A stretch of 64,000 nucleotides of DNA from Variovorax sp. HW608. Its GTDB lineage: Bacteria; Pseudomonadota; Gammaproteobacteria; Burkholderiales; Burkholderiaceae_C. Below the pieces are notes generated by a model. The model saw nothing but the letters and a program-made list of their open reading frames with translations, was not told where the DNA came from and did no database searches. The stretch is from contig NZ_LT607803.1 in NCBI RefSeq assembly GCF_900090195.1, positions 2,046,001-2,110,000 of the forward strand, written 5' to 3'. How positions within the stretch are numbered: position 1 is the stretch's first letter; each line of letters opens with the position of its first letter. Of this stretch, positions 51,103 through 60,568 are shown piece by piece. A program made the translations under genes and the position numbers.

Positions 51103-52170
51103 ATGCCTCGACTGACGCTGGACCGTCTCGAGAAGCGATACGGCGAGCATCTCGCCGTCGCCTCGGTGTCCCTTCGCATCACCGACGGCGAATTCGTCTC
51201 GCTCCTCGGACCCTCGGGCTGCGGCAAGACGACCATCCTGCGGATGGTGGCGGGGCTGATCGAGCCTACTTCCGGCCGCATCCTGATCGACGAGCGCGAC
51301 GTGACGCGGCTGCCGCCGAACAGGCGCAACATCGGACTGGTCTTCCAGTCGTACGCGCTGTTTCCCCACATGACGGTCTTCGAGAACGTCGCCTTCGGCC
51401 TGCGCCGGCAGGGCATCGACGGCGATGCGCTGAAGCGCCGCGTCGAGGAAGCCCTGGCGAGCGTTCGCCTCGCGGGCCTTGGAAACCGATTCCCGCGCCA
51501 GTTGTCCGGTGGCCAGCAGCAGCGCGTGGCGGTCGCACGTTCGATCGCGCCGCGGCCGAGCATCCTCCTCTTCGACGAGCCGTTGTCCAACCTCGACGCC
51601 GCGCTGCGGGACGAGATGCAGATCGAGCTGAAGCGGCTGCAGCGCGAAGTCGGGATCACGACGCTGTTCGTCACGCATGACCAGGCCGAGGCGCTGTCGA
51701 TGTCCGATCGCGTGTGCGTCATGGCCCATGGACAGGTGCAGCAGTTCGCCACGCCGGAGGAGATCTACCATCGGCCCGCCACCGGCTTCGTGGCCAGCTT
51801 CATCGGTCGGCCGAACCGGCTGAGCGGCCGGCTGGCGCACGTCAATGGGCAGGGTGGGGAGGTCGAGCTCCCGGGCGGGCTGCGCCTGCCGTTCGGTGCG
51901 GCGGGCGGGCTGCCGGTGGGCAGCACGGTCGACATCGTCGTGCGTCAGGAGGACATCCGCATCGCCACGGAGAGCACCGAGGGCCATGCCGGCCAGGTCG
52001 CCCTGCGTTCCTTCGTCGGCTCACGGGTGCAGTACGTCGTGGCGCTCGCCGGCGGCGTGGAGCTGATCGTCGAGGCGCCCACCAACGGCCCGGACGCGAG
52101 GCTCGAGCCCGGCGCGTCCATCCGTGTCGCGGTCGATCCGCGCCATGTCTACGTGAGTGCCGCGGCATGA
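51103..52170 (+). CDS. ABC transporter ATPase (PotA type)
   Basis: A 355-residue ATPase. Walker A GPSGCGKTT, signature LSGGQQQR, and Walker B ILLFDEP are visible, and the C-terminal TOBE domain follows (residues ~275-350). It energises the PotB/PotC-like permeases encoded next. It starts 13 bases after the binding-protein stop and its stop overlaps the next start as ATGA. Confidence 0.93.
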   Translation: MPRLTLDRLEKRYGEHLAVASVSLRITDGEFVSLLGPSGCGKTTILRMVAGLIEPTSGRILIDERDVTRLPPNRRNIGLVFQSYALFPHMTVFENVAFGLRRQGIDGDALKRRVEEALASVRLAGLGNRFPRQLSGGQQQRVAVARSIAPRPSILLFDEPLSNLDAALRDEMQIELKRLQREVGITTLFVTHDQAEALSMSDRVCVMAHGQVQQFATPEEIYHRPATGFVASFIGRPNRLSGRLAHVNGQGGEVELPGGLRLPFGAAGGLPVGSTVDIVVRQEDIRIATESTEGHAGQVALRSFVGSRVQYVVALAGGVELIVEAPTNGPDARLEPGASIRVAVDPRHVYVSAAA

Positions 52171-53021
52171 GCATCAAGAGCAAGCCCGCCGGCGTGGCGC
52201 TCGTGTCGCCCCTGCTGCTGGTCCTGCTGCTGGTCTTCGCGGCGCCGGTGCTGCTGATGCTGCCGCTCAGCCTGCGCGAGTACGTGCCCGGCACCGGCAT
52301 CACGGACCGCTGGACGCTCGAGAACTACACCCAGATCTTCACCGACGACTACTACCGCGAGGTCGTGGTCCGAACGCTGGAGCTCGGCTTCGGCGTCACG
52401 CTGATCTGCCTCGTGCTCGGCTATCCGCTCGCCTACTACATGGCGCGCGCGACCCCGCGCATGCGGTTCGCGCTCACGATGCTCGTGATCTTTCCGATGC
52501 TGCTGAACCTGGTGGTGCGCTCCTTCGGCTGGATCGCGCTGCTTGCCAATCGCGGGCTGGTGAACAACCTGCTGGTGGACATGGGCCTGATCGAGCGCCC
52601 CATCAAGATGATGTTCAACCTCACGGGGCTGCTGCTGGGCATGTCGCACATCTTCCTGCCCTTCATGGTCCTGATGCTGGTGCCCGTGATCCAGGCCATT
52701 CCGCGTGACGTCCAGAACGCGGCCTACACGCTCAGCGCCAGCCGGCCGCGGGTGTTCTGGTCGGTGACGCTGCCGATGACCGCGCCCGGCATCCTGTCGG
52801 GATCGATCCTCGTCTTCGTGCTCACGATCAGCGCGCTGGTCACGCCGCGGATGCTGGGCGGCCCGACCTACAAGGTGATGGCCACGCTGATCTACGACGA
52901 CTTCCTGCAGACGCTGGAATGGCCCAACGGCGCGGCCCTGGCCTTCACGCTGACGGCCATGACGCTCGTCATCATCGGGCTCTCGAGCCGGATCCTCAAG
53001 CGCTGGAGCGGTGGCGCATGA
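52167..53021 (+). CDS. ABC transporter permease (PotB type)
   Basis: A 284-residue inner-membrane permease with about six spans and the cytoplasmic EAA-like loop (AAYTLSASRPRVFWSVTLPM). The frame starts at ATG 52167, overlapping the ATPase stop. It is one half of the membrane channel. The N-terminal ATG is supported by the coupling. Confidence 0.92.
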   Translation: MSIKSKPAGVALVSPLLLVLLLVFAAPVLLMLPLSLREYVPGTGITDRWTLENYTQIFTDDYYREVVVRTLELGFGVTLICLVLGYPLAYYMARATPRMRFALTMLVIFPMLLNLVVRSFGWIALLANRGLVNNLLVDMGLIERPIKMMFNLTGLLLGMSHIFLPFMVLMLVPVIQAIPRDVQNAAYTLSASRPRVFWSVTLPMTAPGILSGSILVFVLTISALVTPRMLGGPTYKVMATLIYDDFLQTLEWPNGAALAFTLTAMTLVIIGLSSRILKRWSGGA

Positions 53022-53809
53022 ATGCCGAAGGCAGGCCGGGCTGGGTCCTGGCAACGGTCTCCATGGCCGTCATCGTGTTCCTGCAGATCCCGGTCCTCGT
53101 GGTCGTGCTGGCGGCCTTCAGCAAGACGGCCTATCTGACGATCCCGCCGCAGGGTCTCACGCTGCACTGGTTCGAGGTCGTGCTCACCGACGCCGACTAC
53201 CTGGGCGCGGCATGGACCAGCCTCTGGCTCGCGCTGGCCTCGACGGGCGGGTCACTGGTGCTCGGGCTGGCGGCGGCCTACGCGCTGCACCGCAAGTTCG
53301 TCCCGGGCTCGGAGATGCTCACCTCGTTGCTGATGGCGCCGCTGGTGCTGCCGTCGGTGGTGCTCGGTGTCGCCTTGCTGCAGTACTACACGCTCACGGG
53401 CATGCGCGGCTATTCGGCGGGCCTGTGGATCGCGCACGTCGTGATCACCGTTCCCTATGTGGTGCGTGCGAGCTTGGCCGGGCTGTCGGCGGTCGACCCG
53501 TCCCTGGAGGACGCGGCGCGCGTGCTGGGCGCCGACGGGCCCACGGGCTTCCGGCTCGTCACCCTGCCGCTCGTGAAGCCCGGCCTGGTGGCCGGAGGAC
53601 TGTTCGCATTCATTACCTCGCTCGACAACGTGCCGGTCACGGTATTCCTGCTGTCGGCGAGTCAGAGCACGCTTCCCGTGAAGATCTTCACCTCGGTCGA
53701 GCATGGCGTCGACCCCGGCATCGCGGCCGTGTCGACGCTGCTGATCGCCGCCACCGGCGTGGTGCTGGTGCTGGCGGAGCGCTGGACGGGATTTCACAAA
53801 TACGTTTGA
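53018..53809 (+). CDS. ABC transporter permease (PotC type)
   Basis: A 263-residue inner-membrane permease with about six spans and the EAA-like loop DAARVLGADGPTGFRLVTLP. It starts four bases inside the end of the PotB-type gene. It completes the transporter. A 17-base gap separates it from the deacetylase-like gene. Confidence 0.92.
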   Translation: MNAEGRPGWVLATVSMAVIVFLQIPVLVVVLAAFSKTAYLTIPPQGLTLHWFEVVLTDADYLGAAWTSLWLALASTGGSLVLGLAAAYALHRKFVPGSEMLTSLLMAPLVLPSVVLGVALLQYYTLTGMRGYSAGLWIAHVVITVPYVVRASLAGLSAVDPSLEDAARVLGADGPTGFRLVTLPLVKPGLVAGGLFAFITSLDNVPVTVFLLSASQSTLPVKIFTSVEHGVDPGIAAVSTLLIAATGVVLVLAERWTGFHKYV

Positions 53810-53826
53810 CCGCAAGGAGTGCCGCG

Positions 53827-54651
53827 ATGCCGGTGACAAGCAAGGGCTTCCCGTTGATGTTGACCTTCGATCTCGACGCCGAGACCATGTGGACGGCGCG
53901 CGACCCCGCCTACGCCAGGCGCCCGATCCTGATGTCGCAGGGGGCCTACGGATGGAAGGTGGGCATGCCGCGTGTGCTGAAGCTGCTCGAACGCTACGGC
54001 GTGCACGCCACCTTCTTCATCCCCGGATGGGTGGCCGAACGCAACGAAGCCCTGGTGAAGGACGTCGTCGCGCGCGGCCACGAAGTGGCCCACCACAGCT
54101 ACAGCCACCGCTGGATCGTCAACATCTCGCCGGAAGAAGAGCGCGAGGAGATGGAGCGGGGCATGGAAGTGCTCACGCGCATCACCGGACATCGTCCGCG
54201 GGGCTGGCGCTCGCCGGCGGCGGAGTTCAGCGACATCACGCTGGACCTGATCGAGGAATACGGCTTCGACTATTCGTCGAACTTCTTCGATGACGATTCG
54301 CCCTACCTGCTGGAGATCGGCGGACAGCGCACGAACATCGTCGAACTGCCGTTCCGCTGGGTGCTCGACGACGCGCCGTTCTGGCAGTACTCGATCGTCC
54401 TGCCCGGCCGCACGCTGCAGGCGCCCTCGGCCGTGCTGGAGGCGTGGAAGAGCGAGTTCGACGTGCTCCATGCCGAGGACCGCATGATGATGCTCGGCAT
54501 GCACCCCGAGATCATCGGGCAGCCCTCCCGGATCAAGGTGCTCGAGGGCCTGATCGAGCATGCCCTGGCACAGCCGGACGTCTGGATCGACCGCTGCGAC
54601 AGGATCAGCGACGACATGCGGCCCCGGCTGCAAGAGGCGGCGCAGAAATGA
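53827..54651 (+). CDS. Polysaccharide-deacetylase-family hydrolase (PgdA / cyclic-imidase-like)
   Basis: A 274-residue NodB-fold protein. Metal ligands: LTFDLDAET near the N-terminus, HHSYSH. The layout SPAAEFSDITLDLIEEYGF with a DYSSNFFDDDSPYLL segment is similar to that of H. pylori PgdA, a subgroup which also contains cyclic-imide hydrolases acting on small amides. Within an ABC-transporter/amidase operon, a small ring-opening hydrolase is more likely than a polysaccharide enzyme, but this is inference. It lacks a signal peptide, also favouring a cytosolic catabolic role. AAGGAG precedes ATG 53827. Confidence 0.8.
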   Translation: MPVTSKGFPLMLTFDLDAETMWTARDPAYARRPILMSQGAYGWKVGMPRVLKLLERYGVHATFFIPGWVAERNEALVKDVVARGHEVAHHSYSHRWIVNISPEEEREEMERGMEVLTRITGHRPRGWRSPAAEFSDITLDLIEEYGFDYSSNFFDDDSPYLLEIGGQRTNIVELPFRWVLDDAPFWQYSIVLPGRTLQAPSAVLEAWKSEFDVLHAEDRMMMLGMHPEIIGQPSRIKVLEGLIEHALAQPDVWIDRCDRISDDMRPRLQEAAQK

Positions 54652-55403
54652 CGGGCGTCGAGGGCCGCGCCTTCTTCGTCACCGGCGGGGCCAGCGGCAT
54701 CGGGCTGGCGGTGGCACGGCTTGCATTGCAGCGGGGTGCGAAGGTCTGCGTCGTGGACCGCGACGGCGACGCGTTGATGCGGGCGGCGCAGGCACTGGGC
54801 AGCGACGCCCAGGCCGTCGCCTGCGATGTCGCGGATGCAGCCCGGGTCAACGAAGCCGTGGCGCTGGCGGCGGCCCGGCTTGGGCGGCTCGACGCGGTCG
54901 TGAACGCGGCCGGCGTGGACCACCTGACGCCGCTCGATCGCATCGCCGACGAGGACTGGGCGCGCACGCTCGCGGTCAATCTCACCGGGCCGATGCTCGT
55001 CTGTCGCGCGGCGGTGCCGCATCTGCGGCGGGCTGGCGGCGGCACCATCGTCAACGTCGCGTCGGCCGCCGGGCTGGTCCCGCTGCCGGGCCGCAGCGCG
55101 TACTGCGCGACCAAGGCCGGCGTCATCATGTTCGGCAAGGCACTCGCCATGGAACTGGCGGCCGACGGCATCCGCGTCAACGCCGTGTGCCCGGGCGCGG
55201 TGGATACGCCGCTGCTGCGCACCAGCTACGAGGATGCGGACGACGCATCCGCTGCGCTCGAGGCCATCCGGCAGCGCTATGCACTGCGCCGCGTGGCCCG
55301 ACCCGAAGAGCTCGCCGAGGCGGTGCTCTACCTCAGCAGCCCCGCATCGAGCTACGTCACGGGCACCGCCCACGCGGTGGACGGCGGGCGCAGCTTCCAC
55401 TGA
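54648..55403 (+). CDS. Short-chain dehydrogenase/reductase
   Basis: A 251-residue SDR. Cofactor loop TGGASGIG near residue 13; catalytic Ser in VASAAGLV, YCATKAG for Tyr/Lys; C-terminal GTAHAVDGG. It overlaps the deacetylase-like gene by four bases (ATGA). It probably oxidises or reduces an intermediate of the same pathway. The substrate is unknown. Confidence 0.87.
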   Translation: MTGVEGRAFFVTGGASGIGLAVARLALQRGAKVCVVDRDGDALMRAAQALGSDAQAVACDVADAARVNEAVALAAARLGRLDAVVNAAGVDHLTPLDRIADEDWARTLAVNLTGPMLVCRAAVPHLRRAGGGTIVNVASAAGLVPLPGRSAYCATKAGVIMFGKALAMELAADGIRVNAVCPGAVDTPLLRTSYEDADDASAALEAIRQRYALRRVARPEELAEAVLYLSSPASSYVTGTAHAVDGGRSFH

Positions 55404-55422
55404 GCCACCGCGGGAGTTCGAC

Positions 55423-56154
55423 ATGCATGCACGATTTCAGGACCGCGTGGTCGTGGTCACCGGCGGCGGCCAGGGCATCGGTGCGGCGACGGCGCTGCGC
55501 TTCGCGCACGAGGGCGCCCGCGTGGCCGTCATGGACCTCGACTGCAAGGAGGTCGCCGGCCGCGTGGCGCTCGCCTTCGATGGCGATTGCACCGACGCCG
55601 GCAAAGTCGCGGCATTCTTCGACCAGTTGGAAGCCGGGCTGGGGCCGGTGGATGTGCTGTTCAACAACGTGGGTCAGAGCGCGCGTGACAAGGGCGGCCC
55701 GTTCGCGGCATCCGAGGAGAGCACCTGGCGCTTCGTCCTCGAGGTGTCGCTGCTCACCACGATGCGCGCCTCGCGCCGCATCGCCCCGGGCATGTGCGAG
55801 CGTGGTCGCGGGCGCATCATCAACATGAGCAGCGACGCAGCCTTCGTCGGGGACGCCGGTCTCGCCGACTACGCCTCCGCCAAGATGGGCATCGTCGGTC
55901 TGACGCGCGCGCTGGCGCGCGAGTTGGCGCCGCAGGGCGTGACCGTGAATGCCGTCTGTCCCGGTGCGATCCGCACCCGTGCGCACGACCAGCTGAAGCC
56001 CGAGGTGCTCGACCGCATCCGCGCCGGCACGCCCGCCGGCTTCGTCGGGGAGCCTGCGGACGTGGCGGCGCTCGTGGCCTTTCTTGCCAGCGACGAAGCG
56101 CGTTTCATCACCGGCCAGACGATCCTCGTCGACGGTGGCCGCTGGATGCTCTGA
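55423..56154 (+). CDS. Short-chain dehydrogenase/reductase
   Basis: A 243-residue SDR with GGGQGIG near residue 15, NNVGQSARD, catalytic Ser in NMSSDAAF, YASAKMG and a C-terminal TGQTILVDGG. It is 19 bases after the first SDR. The two are only moderately alike and probably act on different steps. GGGAG precedes ATG 55423. Confidence 0.87.
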   Translation: MHARFQDRVVVVTGGGQGIGAATALRFAHEGARVAVMDLDCKEVAGRVALAFDGDCTDAGKVAAFFDQLEAGLGPVDVLFNNVGQSARDKGGPFAASEESTWRFVLEVSLLTTMRASRRIAPGMCERGRGRIINMSSDAAFVGDAGLADYASAKMGIVGLTRALARELAPQGVTVNAVCPGAIRTRAHDQLKPEVLDRIRAGTPAGFVGEPADVAALVAFLASDEARFITGQTILVDGGRWML

Positions 56155-56170
56155 ACAAAGGGGAACATGC

Positions 56171-57577
56171 ATGACCGACCTGGCCGACCTGAGCGCGCGC
56201 GAACTGGCGTCGCGCATCCGTCGCAAGGAAGTGTCGCCCGTCGAGGCGGTGCGCGCGGCGCTCGCGCGCATCGAGGCGCGGCGCGAGCTGAATGCCTTCA
56301 TCACCGTGACCGCCGACCTGGCGCTCGATGCGGCCCGGAAGGCCGAGCAGCAGGTGATGGCCGGGGCCGCGCTGCCGCCGCTGCACGGCGTCCCGTACTC
56401 GGTGAAGGACCTCACGCTGACGGCCGGCGTCCGCACCACGATGGGCTCGCTGCTCTACGAGCAGTTCGTGCCGCAGGAGGATGCACTGCCGGTGGCGCGC
56501 GCCAAGGCGGCCGGCACGATCCTGATCGGCAAGACCACGACGCCGGAGTTCGGCCACAAGCAAGGCGCTGACGCGCCGATCTTCGGCCGCACGCTGAATC
56601 CGGTCGACCCACGCTTCACCTGCGGGGCGTCGAGCAGCGGGGCGGCGGTCGCAGTCGCCGCAGGCATGGGTCCGATCGCGCTGGGAACCGACGGCGGCGG
56701 CTCGATCCGCATCCCGGCCTCGTGCTGCGGCATCGTCGGGCTCAAGCCGACGCTCGGCCACGTGGCGAACCTGCAGCCGCCCGACCTGTTCGCGGCCAAC
56801 TCCTATGTCGGACCGATGGCGCGCGATGTTGCCGGCACGGCGCTGCTGTACGAGGCGATCCGGGGCGGCGACGGGCGCGACCCGTACGGACAGGCACCGA
56901 CACCGTCCGGCAGGGCCGTGCCGATGGCCTTGCACGGACTGCGCGTCGCGTGGCTGCCGCGCTGCGGCAACCGGCTCGATCCGGAAGTCGAGGCGGCAAG
57001 CACTGCGGCGGTGCGCCTGATGGAGCGCGAAGGAGCGATCGTGGAAACGGTCGAGCTCGACTTCGTGTCGCTCGAGCGGCATTTCCTCGTCGTGCTCGAA
57101 TCGGTTCTTGCGGCACGCATCGGCGATCAGCTCGAACGCTTCGAATCCCGGATCGATCCGTCGCTTGCGGGTGCGGTGCGCCGCGGTCGGGAACACAGCG
57201 CAGTCGCGCTCCACGAGGCGGGATTCGCGCGCACCCGCTGCTTTGCTGAACTGCAGGCCCTGTTCGAGCGCTTCGACGTGCTGGTCTCGCCCACGGTCTC
57301 GGCGCCGCCGCTGCCGGTCGAGCAGGATCCGAACGGCAGCGTCGAGATCGCCGGCGAGCCGGCCGGCACGATCCGCGGCGCATGGTATCCCTACACCTAT
57401 CCCATGAACCTCACGGGCCACCCGGCGCTTTCGATGCCTTGCGGCAAGAGCCGCCTGGGCCTGCCGATCGGCTTGCAGCTCGCGGGGCGCTGGCATGACG
57501 ATCGCTTCCTGCTGGGCATCGCGGCACTGCTCGAAGCCCGGTTGGGTCAGGTTGCTTCGCCCGACCCACTCCTTTGA
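56171..57577 (+). CDS. Amidase-signature family amidase
   Basis: A 468-residue amidase. The Ser-cisSer-Lys triad is visible: Lys in YSVKDLTLTAG, Ser-Ser in CGASSSGAAVAVAAG, and GTDGGGSIRIPASCCG. It hydrolyses an amide, perhaps a half-amide product from the ring-opening hydrolase upstream. Last gene of the MarR-controlled operon. Its 3' end overlaps the convergent pobR-like gene by about 31 bases. Confidence 0.9.
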   Translation: MTDLADLSARELASRIRRKEVSPVEAVRAALARIEARRELNAFITVTADLALDAARKAEQQVMAGAALPPLHGVPYSVKDLTLTAGVRTTMGSLLYEQFVPQEDALPVARAKAAGTILIGKTTTPEFGHKQGADAPIFGRTLNPVDPRFTCGASSSGAAVAVAAGMGPIALGTDGGGSIRIPASCCGIVGLKPTLGHVANLQPPDLFAANSYVGPMARDVAGTALLYEAIRGGDGRDPYGQAPTPSGRAVPMALHGLRVAWLPRCGNRLDPEVEAASTAAVRLMEREGAIVETVELDFVSLERHFLVVLESVLAARIGDQLERFESRIDPSLAGAVRRGREHSAVALHEAGFARTRCFAELQALFERFDVLVSPTVSAPPLPVEQDPNGSVEIAGEPAGTIRGAWYPYTYPMNLTGHPALSMPCGKSRLGLPIGLQLAGRWHDDRFLLGIAALLEARLGQVASPDPLL

Positions 57578-58473
57578 GATGACCGACCGGCGAGCTGGGT
57601 GACGCTTGCACGAAACGCGCGCGGAGAGCATCCGCAAGTACGGCTGAACACCTTGCTGAAATGAGCAGGGTCCTCGTAGCCGAGCAATTCGCCCACCGCT
57701 GCAACACTCGCGGTGGTGTAGGCAAGTTGTCTTCGCGCCTCGCGCATGCGGCGGGCATCCACCAGACGCGACACCGGCAGGCCGGTGGCGCCGCGGGCAA
57801 CGCGGCTCAGATGGGCGGGCGTCACGCCCAGGGCCTGCGCATAGTCACTGACTCGCCACGCGGAGGCGAACTGCCGCTCGAGCAGCGCTTCGAAGCGGCG
57901 CAGGACCCGCGATCCCCCCAGATCGCTGTCGCGGGACGAAGCCTCCACCAAAGCCTTGCCGGCCAGTGCCAGCACGGCCGTGCCCAGGCCGGTGAGGAGC
58001 AGCGATCGTCCCGAAGCGCCATCGTCGCCGTAGGTCTTCCAGAGCAAGGTGAAGAGCGAAATCAACTGTGACGCGACGACCGCTTTCACCGGAATCGCAA
58101 CGGCGCGTGCGAGCGATTGACGCAGCATCGGCTCGTGGGCCAGCTGCTGCGCCACGAGCTCATCGGGCAGGCTCAGAACCCAGCCCTGGGTGCCAGGCGA
58201 AAACGAAAAGGCGTGCACATCGCCGACCGGCACATTGACCAGGGTGTGCCTGCCCAGCGCCATCGAATCGGACTCCAGCCACGCCTTGCCGGAGCCTTCC
58301 CGCAACAGCAGCAGCTGGTGCAGGCGCGAATGGCGGTGCGAGGCCAGTTCCCAGCTGTGCAGCACCGAGCGTGCGGCAATCGTCTCGCAATGCAGCACGT
58401 CGGGGAGCTGGCTCGCCTCGCCGAAGAGCCCATACGAGTGGATGGAGCTTGCATGTGAACCCGGTGCGCGCAT
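57547..58473 (-). CDS. pobR: AraC-family regulator of pobA (PobR type)
   Basis: A 308-residue regulator. An N-terminal cupin-like ligand domain (RSVLHSWELASHRHSRLHQ) is followed by a double HTH (about 210-300: RVSDYAQALGVTPAHLSRVA, GELLGYEDPAHFSKVFSR). Divergent from a 4-hydroxybenzoate hydroxylase gene, with 112 bases between starts, it matches AraC-type PobR activators. ATG 58473 is preferred; ATG 58509 or 58530 are alternatives. Confidence 0.85.
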   Translation of the reverse strand: MRAPGSHASSIHSYGLFGEASQLPDVLHCETIAARSVLHSWELASHRHSRLHQLLLLREGSGKAWLESDSMALGRHTLVNVPVGDVHAFSFSPGTQGWVLSLPDELVAQQLAHEPMLRQSLARAVAIPVKAVVASQLISLFTLLWKTYGDDGASGRSLLLTGLGTAVLALAGKALVEASSRDSDLGGSRVLRRFEALLERQFASAWRVSDYAQALGVTPAHLSRVARGATGLPVSRLVDARRMREARRQLAYTTASVAAVGELLGYEDPAHFSKVFSRTCGCSPRAFRASVTQLAGRSSQRSGSGEAT

Positions 58474-58585
58474 GATGTTCGAATCGTACAAGTACTGACC
58501 CGATGCAGCCATTCCGCGAGCGGCCTGCAAGTCCTAACGTATGCCCCGTGCCGATCCCCGGCGCGACACTACCAGGAGACTTCCC

Positions 58586-59758
58586 GTGAAAACCCAAGTT
58601 TGCATCATCGGCGGCGGCCCTTCGGGTCTGCTTCTCTCCCAGCTGCTCGATCTGAAGGGCATCTCGAACATCGTGCTGGAGAAGCACAGTCGGGAGTACG
58701 TACTGGCTCGTATTCGAGCGGGTGTCCTGGAGCACGGATTCGCCGAGCTGATGCGGGAGGCCCAATGCGGCGAGCGGATGGACCGGGAGGGCGAGATTCA
58801 TCATGGTTTCTTCATCTCGCACGATGGCCGCCTGGATCGGATGGACCTGCACAAATACTCCGGCGGGCATTCGGTGATGGTCTATGGCCAGACCGAGCTG
58901 ACGCGCGATCTCTACGAGGCACGCGATCGTGCCAAGGGGCAAGTGATTCATGACGCCCAGGATGTGCAGCCGCACGATCTGGACACCGATGCACCATGGG
59001 TGACCTATCGCAAGGGCGACGACGTGGTCCGCGTGGATTGCGAATTCGTGATCGGAGCCGATGGCTACCACGGCGTGAGCCGCAAGTCGATCCCCGCCGA
59101 CGTCCTGCGGGAATACGAGAAGGTCTATCCCTTCGGCTGGCTGGGCGTGCTGTCGCGCACCAAGCCGGTCTCTCCGGAACTGATCTACGCCAAGCACGAG
59201 CGCGGCTTCGCGCTGTGCTCCATGCGCTCGCAGGTGCTCAGCCGCTATTACATCCAGGTGCCGCTCTCGGACACCGTGGAGGCCTGGTCGGACGAACTCT
59301 TCTGGGCCGAGCTCAAACGCCGGCTCCCGGCCGAAGTCGCCGAGCGCCTCGTGACCGGTACCTCGATCGAAAAGTCGATCGCGCCGTTGCGCTCCTTCGT
59401 GGCCGAGCCGATGCGCTGGGGGCGTTTGTTCCTGGCGGGCGACGCCGCGCATATCGTGCCGCCGACGGGCGCGCGCGGGCTGAACACCGCTGCCTCGGAC
59501 ATCCACTACCTCTACCATGCGATGGTCGACCACTACCTCAAGGGCGACTCCTCGGGCCTGGACAACTACTCGGCCAAGGCGCTCGCCCGCGTGTGGAAGG
59601 CGCAACGCTTCTCGTGGTGGATGACCACCATGCTGCACACCTTCCCGCAGAACAGCGGCTACGACAACGAGTTGCAGAAAACCGAGCTCGAGTACCTGCT
59701 GTCGTCCGACCGGGCCAAGGGGGTGCTGGCCGAGAACTATGTGGGGTTGCCGTTCTGA
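58586..59758 (+). CDS. pobA: 4-hydroxybenzoate 3-monooxygenase
   Basis: A 390-residue flavoprotein hydroxylase forming protocatechuate. FAD loop IIGGGPSGLL, the DG motif VIGADGYHGVSR, and GDAAHIVPPTGARGLN; the length equals that of characterised PobA (about 394). It starts at GTG 58586 behind AGGAGAC. The pobR gene diverges from it. Protocatechuate ring-cleavage genes are not in the window. Confidence 0.95.
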   Translation: MKTQVCIIGGGPSGLLLSQLLDLKGISNIVLEKHSREYVLARIRAGVLEHGFAELMREAQCGERMDREGEIHHGFFISHDGRLDRMDLHKYSGGHSVMVYGQTELTRDLYEARDRAKGQVIHDAQDVQPHDLDTDAPWVTYRKGDDVVRVDCEFVIGADGYHGVSRKSIPADVLREYEKVYPFGWLGVLSRTKPVSPELIYAKHERGFALCSMRSQVLSRYYIQVPLSDTVEAWSDELFWAELKRRLPAEVAERLVTGTSIEKSIAPLRSFVAEPMRWGRLFLAGDAAHIVPPTGARGLNTAASDIHYLYHAMVDHYLKGDSSGLDNYSAKALARVWKAQRFSWWMTTMLHTFPQNSGYDNELQKTELEYLLSSDRAKGVLAENYVGLPF

Positions 59759-59782
59759 TGGCCGATCGACGTCCGGCTCGCT

Positions 59783-60493
59783 TCAGCGACTGAGCCACTC
59801 GATGAGCGCCTGGGACACCGCCGCGGGCTGTTCCATGGTGCTCATGTGCCCGCTGTCCTCGATCACGACCAGCCGGGAGCCTGGGCGCATTTCGTGCATG
59901 CGCTCGTGGCGCGCCGGGGGACTCCAGGCATCCTGGCGACCGCACAGGATCAACGTGGAGCAGCGCAGGGCAGAGAGAACCGGCGCTGCATCGGGGCGAT
60001 CGAGCAAGGCCTGAATCTGCGCTGCAAAGAGGGCGGGCGTGCAGCGCCCGATCATCTCGAGGATCTCGGCGAATACGGGTGTGTCCACGTGGTCTTCATG
60101 GACCATGCCACGCGCCCATTTCTCCCCCATCTTGCGCATTCCTTGCTCTCGCGCGATCTGAAGCAAGGCCATGCGCTGGTCCCGTTCGCGGATGCCGGCC
60201 TCTCTGTCGGGGAGCGGATCGATGCCGGTATCCAGCAAAGCCAGTCGTTCGACACGCTCGGGGGCGGTTCTCATGATCTCGAGTGCCACGCGCCCGCCCA
60301 TGGAGTGTCCAGCCAGGCTGAATCGCTCGGACGGCACGCCCGCGAGCACGCCACGCGCCATGTCTCCGATCGAGCTCGCCGTGCCATAGGAGGGAATGAA
60401 GCAGTTCGCCGGCGCCAGTGCCGAACGCTGGCGCTGCCAGACGGTTTCATCGCAGAGCAGGCCGGGCAAGAGAACGACGCAGGTTTGACTCAT
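59783..60493 (-). CDS. Alpha/beta hydrolase
   Basis: A 236-residue alpha/beta-hydrolase-fold protein. Visible: LLPGLLCDETVW, nucleophile AGHSMGG, LILCGRQDAWSP with the acid, and DSGHMSTMEQP with the histidine. The start is ATG 60493. Substrate is unknown. It is convergent with pobA and divergent from a GNAT gene. Confidence 0.85.
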   Translation of the reverse strand: MSQTCVVLLPGLLCDETVWQRQRSALAPANCFIPSYGTASSIGDMARGVLAGVPSERFSLAGHSMGGRVALEIMRTAPERVERLALLDTGIDPLPDREAGIRERDQRMALLQIAREQGMRKMGEKWARGMVHEDHVDTPVFAEILEMIGRCTPALFAAQIQALLDRPDAAPVLSALRCSTLILCGRQDAWSPPARHERMHEMRPGSRLVVIEDSGHMSTMEQPAAVSQALIEWLSR

Positions 60494-60568
60494 CGAAGCA
60501 CCTTCAGAAATCGAGTTCGGAACGTAGGTAGCATCGATTCTCCAGGACGCCGCTATCAGGAGCGAAAC

